Positions 4,878 through 10,150 of a stretch of 10,150 nucleotides of DNA are shown piece by piece; positions within the stretch are counted from its first letter, which is position 1; each line of letters begins with the position of its first letter. The DNA is from Gemmatimonadota bacterium. GTDB taxonomy: Bacteria; Latescibacterota; UBA2968; UBA8231. The stretch covers positions 1 through 10,150 of the forward strand of contig JAPOZF010000168.1 in the NCBI GenBank assembly GCA_026706165.1. Reading direction: 5' to 3'. The position numbers and the translations under genes were made by a program. The notes below the pieces were generated by a model. It was not told where the DNA came from. It did no database searches and worked only from the letters and a program-made list of their open reading frames with translations.

Positions 4878-7800
4878 ATGAGTCTCATCAACGCCCCCTG
4901 TCAATTGCTGGGATGGACAGCCTTTGTCACCCTGTTTCTCAGCGCCGGGGCAATAATGGGGGAACTGTCGGAAGAGGACCTGGAAGCGAGGCTGCGGTAC
5001 CGTATCGAGCAGCTGGCGGCCATGGACTCGAGGGTTACCGGATATCCCGGCGCCTTCGCAGCGGCGCAATTCCTGACCGAATACCTGGAAAACCTGGGTC
5101 TGCGCGAAGTCCACGCGCGCCGGTTCCACACTCCGGTGCCCCTGGACAAGGGAGCCGCCCTGCGCTTCCCGGGGGTGCCGGGTTCGAGCGCGTACGCGCT
5201 CCACCACATGTGGCCCAACCTGGTGCGCACCTCCACCGTCCCCCCGCCCGGAATCGCGGGTCCCCTGGTCTACGCCGGCAGCGGCAACCCTTCCGAGTTG
5301 GACGGATCCCCGATGCGGGGGGCCATCGCCGTCTTCGAATACGACTGCGGCCGCCGCTGGGTCCGCGCCTTCGACCTCGGCGCAGAGGCGGTAATATTCC
5401 TGGCCCCCTCCGATCCTGGACCAGGCCGCCGTTGGGAGAGCTCGCAAAAATACCTGACGACCCCGGCGGACTTGCCGCGATTCTACGCCCCGGCAGCAGC
5501 GACCGGGAAACTTCGGAACGTCCTGTCCGATACCCGGTCTCCGGCGCAGCCGGTCAGGGCCGTCATCTCCGGGAGCATGGTCTGGCGCAACGCGCCCGCC
5601 CGAACCGTGGTCGCCGTGATTCCGGGCATCGATCCCGGCCTCCGCCGGGAAGCGGTTGTGGTCGGCTCGTACTACGACGCCATCTCCGCGGTACCGGCCC
5701 TGGCGCCGGGAGCCGATCAGGCGAGCGGCGCCGCCGCCTGGATGGAGCTGGCAGCCGCCCTTGCCGCCAACCCCCCGCGGCGCACCGCCGTACTCGTGGC
5801 GACGGCAGGCCACTTTCAGGCACTTGCCGGAATGCGCGATTTCATCGATTTCCTGCGCTCCTGCGGCACGGCCGGAGAAGAGAGCAGCCCAGGCTCGCAC
5901 GCGGGTCCGCAGGACCGGCAGTTGAGAAGCCTTCTTTGCGGTCTGGAGATCGCGTGCTACATCGGCCTGGACCTGAGTTCCCGCAGCCGGCAGCTGGCAC
6001 TGGTACAGGCCGGCCCACCGTACCGGGTGCGCCGGATCCCCCCCTCGATCTACGACCCGATCACCTCGTTTACCGAGACTTACGAGGAGCGCAACCTTCA
6101 GGGGGAGATGATTCTGGGCGGGGCTTTGAAGCCCTTGCGCCGGCGCCGGCTTCTCGGTGCCCTTCCCGAACGGGTTCCGGTCTCCGGGGCCGTGGCGTCT
6201 CTGTCGGGCATGCTGGGGATGACACTGGTTTCGGCAGCCGACGAGCGCGCCCGTTTCGATTCCCCGGGAGATCTCCCGGGGATGCCGGAGTACCCCGGCC
6301 TGGCGGCGCAGACCCGCTTCATCGTAGCCCTGATCCAACACCTGATCGACGCCGATATCGACATGTCCCCCGAGGCGGGAAGCGATTCCTTCGGCCGGCT
6401 CGAGGGACGCGTGGTGAGGTGGGGCCCGCAGAGTTATCAGCCTGACGAACCGGTCGAGGGAGCCCTTGTTCGCGCGCGCACTTTCGGCAAGACGACCATG
6501 GGCGTGCACGCCGATCCGCTGGCGATGACCGGGGAGGACGGCCGCTTCACCTTGACCGGTCTCGAGGCCCGGACGCTCTACCTCAAGGGCACCCGACTGG
6601 AAGCCTACCAGGTGGATCCGGCGTCCGGAAGGGTAATCTCCGCTCTCGATCGCGGCCCGCTCGGGACCGGCAAGTACCCCGCCGAGGTCCTCATGGACGA
6701 TGTCGAGAAGGAATGCACCCTGGTGACTTTCCCTTGCGCAGGGGTGACCCTTTTCGACCTCGTAGACCCGCGCCGGCTGGCGGTCCTCGACCACGTCCGG
6801 ATCCTCGAGTCCGGAAAGGAGGCGGAGCCGGCTAGCTTCGGCTATTGCCTCCCACCGACCGCTTCCCATGTCGCCCGCGACGGTTACCACCACCTCGTCG
6901 GACCGGACACCGAGAGCACTGCGGTTCTGTTCGTCCCACCCGGAACGGACCTCAAGGCGATCCTTTCCGGGGGTCGCTTCGGCCTCGGACGCCGCGGTCT
7001 GCTGCTCAACGGCAGCCCGGATGCGGCAACCGGTTCCGGGTATTCCGCGTTCGCTTCGCGCTTGCCGGCAACGGCCTTGCACCTTGCCCGGGACACCCAC
7101 GGGCTCAACCGCGAGCGACTGGAGCAACTGGAATCGCACGGCATCGCCAGCTCCCTTCTTTCGGACTTGAACGACGCAGCCGAAGAAACTCTTGGAAGAG
7201 CGGCCAGCGCCTGCGAAGAGGGCCGCAACACCGCTTGCACGGGAGAAAGCCGCCGCGCCTGGGCGCTCGCCTCGCAGGCCTACGGAGCGACGCAGAGCCT
7301 TTCCGCCGGCGCGGTACAGGGAGTCGTCTTCGTCCTGTTTCTGCTGATTCCCTTTGCCGTACTTGGCGAACGCCTTCTGTTGGCAAGCCGCGGAATTCGC
7401 GGCCAGGTCGCCGGCTCGGTCGCCCTTTTTGCGGCCGCTTTCGCGGTGCTTCGGTTTTCCCATCCCTCCTTCGAGCTGTCGCTCTACCCCTCGCTGATCC
7501 TGCTCGGGTTCGCCATTCTGTCCCTCAGCCTGGCGGTCATCGGTCTGGGGATAACCCGCCTCAACGCGCAACTGCGGCTGGCCGGTTCCCCCGCGTCCGC
7601 ACTCCACCGCGCGGGCTCGGCGAGGGGCGGGATACTCTGGCGATCATTCGCGCTGGGTGTCGCGCAGATGCGCCGCCGTCCCTGGAGAACGGCCCTCACT
7701 GCCTCCACACTCGTCCTGCTGACCTGCACCCTGGCCTCGTTCACATCGGTACGGGCAGGTCATCGCTTCAACCGCACCCCGGTCTCCGACCACCTGCCGG

Positions 7801-9311
7801 GCGGTACGGTGCTTCCCGCCCTGATGGTGCGCATGCCGGAGTTCGCCGCCATCGAGGCCGCCGTGATCGACCACCTCGCCCTGCGTTTTTCCAGCGGCAC
7901 GGTAGTGGCGCGCAGGTGGTACCTGAAGCCGGTGCAGGTGCGGGGCCGCAACGGCAGCAGCCGCGTCGAGGCGGTGGCAGGCGTATCGGCTTTCGAAAAC
8001 CTGGTCAACCCGATCGACGACGCCCTGCTCTCGGGGCGCTGGATGGCAGCAGGTGAAACCGCCTGTGTGCTGCCCGCGAACCAGGCGGATCTCCTCGGCG
8101 TGCAAGCGGGAAACCTCGGGACCGCCACCGTCCGCGTCTTCGGCGCCGACTACCCGGTCGTGGGCATTGTCGATCCCGAGCGCTACGACCAGCTTCGCGA
8201 TATCTCCGGCGACCCGTTGACTCCCCTCGATGTCGAGGTTCACCAGCCGGACGAACAACGGGTCGGCATCGATCGCGGGGGCCTGCAGCCGGCCTTCGTC
8301 CACTTGTCCAGCAGTCAGGTTCTCTTCCTTTCCGGCGACGCGGTGGCCCGCTGGGGGGAGTGGTCCCGCGTCGCCTCGATTACCGTCCTCTTCGAGAACC
8401 AGGCGGCGGCTCGCAGCGATATCGACGAAATGGCCCTGACCTCCGAGCTCAACCTCTTCGCCCGCCTCGACGACGGCACTTTTCGCATCAACACCGTCGG
8501 AGTACGTGTCTTCAGCGGCCGGCGCGGTGTCTGGATCCCGCTGCTGATCGCCGCCCTGATCGCCTTCAACACCATGCTCGGAAGCGTGTACGAGCGCCTG
8601 CCCGAGATAGGGACTCTGAATGCCGTCGGGCTCGCCCCGGGACACGTGGCCGGGCTCTTCCTCGCCGAAGCCGGGGCTTTCTGTCTGCTGAGCGCGGTGC
8701 TGGGATCGCTTCTCGGGTTCGCAATCGCCCAAGCCGGCACCTTCCACCTGCTTCCAGGCCTGACCGTCAACTACTCGTCCCTGTCGGCAGTCGCGACCAT
8801 GGCGGTGGTGATGGCCGTCGTCCTCGCCTCGGCGGCCTACCCGGCGCTCATGGCCTCCCGGATCTGCACCCCGGGAATCGAGCGCAGCTGGACCTTGCCG
8901 CGGCCTCGGGGAGACCTCCTGATGCTGTCGCTGCCGTTTTCCCTCAACCGCAAAGAAGCCCACGGCTTCGCGCGGTTCCTGCGCGAATACCTCGGGGCAT
9001 TCGACGATCAATCGACTGGAGCCCTGTTCTACGCCGAAGACGTCGCGGAGAAATCCGCGGGAGAAATCGATGCCCGGGTCTGGCTGGCACCCTTCGACCA
9101 GGGGGTTTCGCAGACGGTCCGGCTGGTTCTGGCGCCAGATGTCGACCATCGGTTTTTCACCCTTGAAACCACCATCGAGCGGCTCTCGGGGAACGAGACC
9201 ACCTGGTGGCGGGCAAACCGGATATTCGTCGACTCGATTCGCAAGCAGTTTCTCGTCTGGCGCAACCTCCCGGCCGAGCATCGGGGCGCCTACCTTGAGC
9301 CTGCGACATGA
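4878..9311 (+). CDS. M28-peptidase-like / MacB-FtsX permease fusion membrane protein (1477 aa)
   Basis: Order of parts: N-terminal membrane anchor (about 10-27). Next is an M28 aminopeptidase-like domain (about 32-495) with a PA-like insertion (about 100-240). A short beta-sandwich like the carboxypeptidase regulatory domain follows (about 507-565), then a further extracytoplasmic region to about 805. TM helices lie at about 810-830, 842-862, 868-893 and 935-955. A second periplasmic domain like MacB follows (about 960-1210), then FtsX helices at about 1216-1236, 1258-1286 and 1302-1326. The last part is a soluble domain of about 150 residues. The permease call rests on 'ERLPEIGTLNAVGLAPGHV' (1239-1257) before the last two helices. 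The M28 call rests on 'SRVTGYPG' (51-58), 'APGADQASG' (276-284) and the 'SYYDAIS' strand. Catalytic positions are degenerate: Y265 for the H of HxD, H312/F313 for the EE pair, D461 for the last H. D365 and D267 remain. No ATPase is adjacent. The ATG at 4878 keeps the anchor; its Shine-Dalgarno is weak. The architecture is well supported; the substrate is unknown. Confidence 0.85.
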   Translation: MSLINAPCQLLGWTAFVTLFLSAGAIMGELSEEDLEARLRYRIEQLAAMDSRVTGYPGAFAAAQFLTEYLENLGLREVHARRFHTPVPLDKGAALRFPGVPGSSAYALHHMWPNLVRTSTVPPPGIAGPLVYAGSGNPSELDGSPMRGAIAVFEYDCGRRWVRAFDLGAEAVIFLAPSDPGPGRRWESSQKYLTTPADLPRFYAPAAATGKLRNVLSDTRSPAQPVRAVISGSMVWRNAPARTVVAVIPGIDPGLRREAVVVGSYYDAISAVPALAPGADQASGAAAWMELAAALAANPPRRTAVLVATAGHFQALAGMRDFIDFLRSCGTAGEESSPGSHAGPQDRQLRSLLCGLEIACYIGLDLSSRSRQLALVQAGPPYRVRRIPPSIYDPITSFTETYEERNLQGEMILGGALKPLRRRRLLGALPERVPVSGAVASLSGMLGMTLVSAADERARFDSPGDLPGMPEYPGLAAQTRFIVALIQHLIDADIDMSPEAGSDSFGRLEGRVVRWGPQSYQPDEPVEGALVRARTFGKTTMGVHADPLAMTGEDGRFTLTGLEARTLYLKGTRLEAYQVDPASGRVISALDRGPLGTGKYPAEVLMDDVEKECTLVTFPCAGVTLFDLVDPRRLAVLDHVRILESGKEAEPASFGYCLPPTASHVARDGYHHLVGPDTESTAVLFVPPGTDLKAILSGGRFGLGRRGLLLNGSPDAATGSGYSAFASRLPATALHLARDTHGLNRERLEQLESHGIASSLLSDLNDAAEETLGRAASACEEGRNTACTGESRRAWALASQAYGATQSLSAGAVQGVVFVLFLLIPFAVLGERLLLASRGIRGQVAGSVALFAAAFAVLRFSHPSFELSLYPSLILLGFAILSLSLAVIGLGITRLNAQLRLAGSPASALHRAGSARGGILWRSFALGVAQMRRRPWRTALTASTLVLLTCTLASFTSVRAGHRFNRTPVSDHLPGGTVLPALMVRMPEFAAIEAAVIDHLALRFSSGTVVARRWYLKPVQVRGRNGSSRVEAVAGVSAFENLVNPIDDALLSGRWMAAGETACVLPANQADLLGVQAGNLGTATVRVFGADYPVVGIVDPERYDQLRDISGDPLTPLDVEVHQPDEQRVGIDRGGLQPAFVHLSSSQVLFLSGDAVARWGEWSRVASITVLFENQAAARSDIDEMALTSELNLFARLDDGTFRINTVGVRVFSGRRGVWIPLLIAALIAFNTMLGSVYERLPEIGTLNAVGLAPGHVAGLFLAEAGAFCLLSAVLGSLLGFAIAQAGTFHLLPGLTVNYSSLSAVATMAVVMAVVLASAAYPALMASRICTPGIERSWTLPRPRGDLLMLSLPFSLNRKEAHGFARFLREYLGAFDDQSTGALFYAEDVAEKSAGEIDARVWLAPFDQGVSQTVRLVLAPDVDHRFFTLETTIERLSGNETTWWRANRIFVDSIRKQFLVWRNLPAEHRGAYLEPAT
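9308..9311 (+). other. ATGA stop/start overlap
   Basis: The TGA of the permease fusion (9309-9311) overlaps the ATG of the transporter (9308-9310). No strong Shine-Dalgarno precedes the second gene, so its translation probably depends on ribosomes arriving from the first. This ties the two products in a fixed ratio. Confidence 0.9.
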
Positions 9312-10150
9312 AACCCGCTACCCCCGGAGGCAACAGCGGACAGGTTCGGGCGGGGTACCGCGATCTGCTTGCAACTCCCCGGGAGTTCGCGGACGGCTTC
9401 ACCGGGCGTACGATCCTGGGGGCCTTCTTCATTGGCTTCCTGATGATGCCCGGGGCCATCTACATGGGCCTGATCGCTGGTTCCAGCCTGGGGCCGGCTG
9501 CCGAGTGGGTGACGATCATCCTGTTTGCAGAGGTGGCGCGGCGCTCCTTCGCCCCGCTCGGCCGGCAGGAGATCTACGTCCTGTACTACATCGCCGGGGG
9601 ACTGACGCACGTCATCGGCGGCGTCATGCTCGCCGGGGGACCTTTCGCCAGCCTGATCTGGCATCAGTACCTCGTCCAGTCCCAGGTCGGGCAGGCGCTC
9701 GGCATCGCCGGGCAGATCCCCGCCTGGGTCTCCCCTCCCGCCGATTCTCCCGCCATTGTCGAACGGGACTTCCTGCACCGGGACTGGCTCCTCCCCGCGG
9801 CCCTCCTGGTCGGCGGGCAGGTGCTCGCCCGCGCCGAGTGGTTCGGTCTCGGCTACCTGCTTTTTCGCGTCACCTCGGACGCCGAGCGCATGCCGTTCCC
9901 GCTGGCGGCGGTGGCGGCGCAGGGGGCCACCGCCCTGGCCGAAAGCGATCAGCCGCACGCGAGCCGGCGCTGGCGCCTGTTCTGCATCGGCATGGGAATC
10001 GGGCTGCTGTTCGGAACGGTCTTCATCGGGCTGCCGGCCCTTTCCGGTCTCGTCGCCGCGCGTCCGCTCGAGCTGTTGCCCATACCGTGGATCGATTTCA
10101 CCCGGGACTTCGAGAATCAGCTCCCCGCGGCCACCATCGGACAAGGCACC
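9308..10150 (+). CDS. OPT-like multi-pass membrane transporter, 3' end outside the window
   Basis: An open frame of 281 codons runs from ATG 9308 to the window end with no stop, so the C-terminus is missing. The ATG overlaps the previous gene's TGA (ATGA at 9308-9311), which implies translational coupling. After a hydrophilic N-terminus (1-33), hydrophobic segments lie at about 35-55, 62-78, 90-112, 160-186 and 224-250. Motifs resemble the oligopeptide transporter (OPT) superfamily: 'GAIYMGLIAGSSLGPAAEW' (49-67), corresponding to the glycine-rich first helices with a YxGLxxG pattern, and 'MPFPLAAVAAQG' (195-206), resembling the OPT 'fP.g.A.A' stretch. OPT proteins are secondary transporters of peptides or metal chelates in the inner membrane. 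I recall related uncharacterised proteins labelled 'peptide transporter', but the family call is from memory. Coupling to the permease fusion suggests the two act together. Confidence 0.65.
   Translation, partial: MKPATPGGNSGQVRAGYRDLLATPREFADGFTGRTILGAFFIGFLMMPGAIYMGLIAGSSLGPAAEWVTIILFAEVARRSFAPLGRQEIYVLYYIAGGLTHVIGGVMLAGGPFASLIWHQYLVQSQVGQALGIAGQIPAWVSPPADSPAIVERDFLHRDWLLPAALLVGGQVLARAEWFGLGYLLFRVTSDAERMPFPLAAVAAQGATALAESDQPHASRRWRLFCIGMGIGLLFGTVFIGLPALSGLVAARPLELLPIPWIDFTRDFENQLPAATIGQGT

Noticed and set aside
4791..7607. 938-codon open frame on the minus strand
   Set aside because: It is antisense to the permease fusion and has no recognisable domains. Its composition is rich in G, R, Q and E, as expected from the mirror of GC-rich codons.
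7644..9281. 545-codon open frame on the minus strand
   Set aside because: It is another antisense shadow of the same gene, low in hydrophobic order and without motifs.
4956..9311. Alternative ATG at 4956 for the permease fusion
   Set aside because: It would remove the N-terminal membrane anchor needed to place the M28-like domain outside the cytoplasm.
9290..10144. 284-codon open frame on the minus strand
   Set aside because: It is antisense to the OPT-like gene, whose plus-strand frame has clear membrane segments and an ATGA junction with the previous gene.

Overview
The window is a 10,150-base piece of a high-GC bacterial chromosome. It is almost fully coding, with strong third-position GC bias that throws long shadow ORFs on the opposite strand. 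A signal-peptide-bearing outer-membrane beta-barrel, a MacB/FtsX-type permease and a membrane-anchored anti-sigma factor point to a diderm (Gram-negative-type) bacterium. I cannot place the phylum. Deltaproteobacteria-like, Acidobacteriota, Planctomycetota/Hydrogenedentota or related candidate phyla all fit. There are no RNA genes, insertion sequences, CRISPR arrays or phage genes, so this looks like core or lineage-specific chromosome and not an island.

Layout. (A) 49-360, minus: a small conserved-type hypothetical protein, divergent from the next unit. (B) 549-2748, plus: a SurE-type 5'-nucleotidase/phosphatase and, 16 bases later, a POTRA-less BamA/TamA-like outer-membrane barrel. The roughly 190-base leader before surE carries a weak promoter and two perfect small hairpins. 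(C) 4783 down to 2856, minus: an ECF sigma factor, a one-TM anti-sigma-like protein lacking all zinc-binding cysteines, and accD (acetyl-CoA carboxyltransferase beta). The genes are about 30 bases apart and probably form one transcript, which converges on unit B. (D) 4878 to the right edge, plus, divergent from C across 94 bases: a 1477-residue membrane protein followed, with an ATGA overlap, by an OPT-like multi-pass transporter cut off by the window end. The large protein joins an M28-aminopeptidase-like domain, a small beta-sandwich segment, a MacB/FtsX permease module and an extra C-terminal domain.

How it may work together. Unit C suggests that an envelope-responsive sigma/anti-sigma pair is co-transcribed with the committing enzyme of fatty-acid synthesis. 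Unit D is the most interesting part. The M28-like domain has lost most of its metal and catalytic ligands (H to Y265, EE to H312/F313, H to D461), so it looks like a binding or sensing pseudo-peptidase built into an ABC-type permease. It is translationally coupled to a putative peptide transporter, and no ATPase gene is seen in the window. All function statements come from reading motifs by eye; no database search was run.
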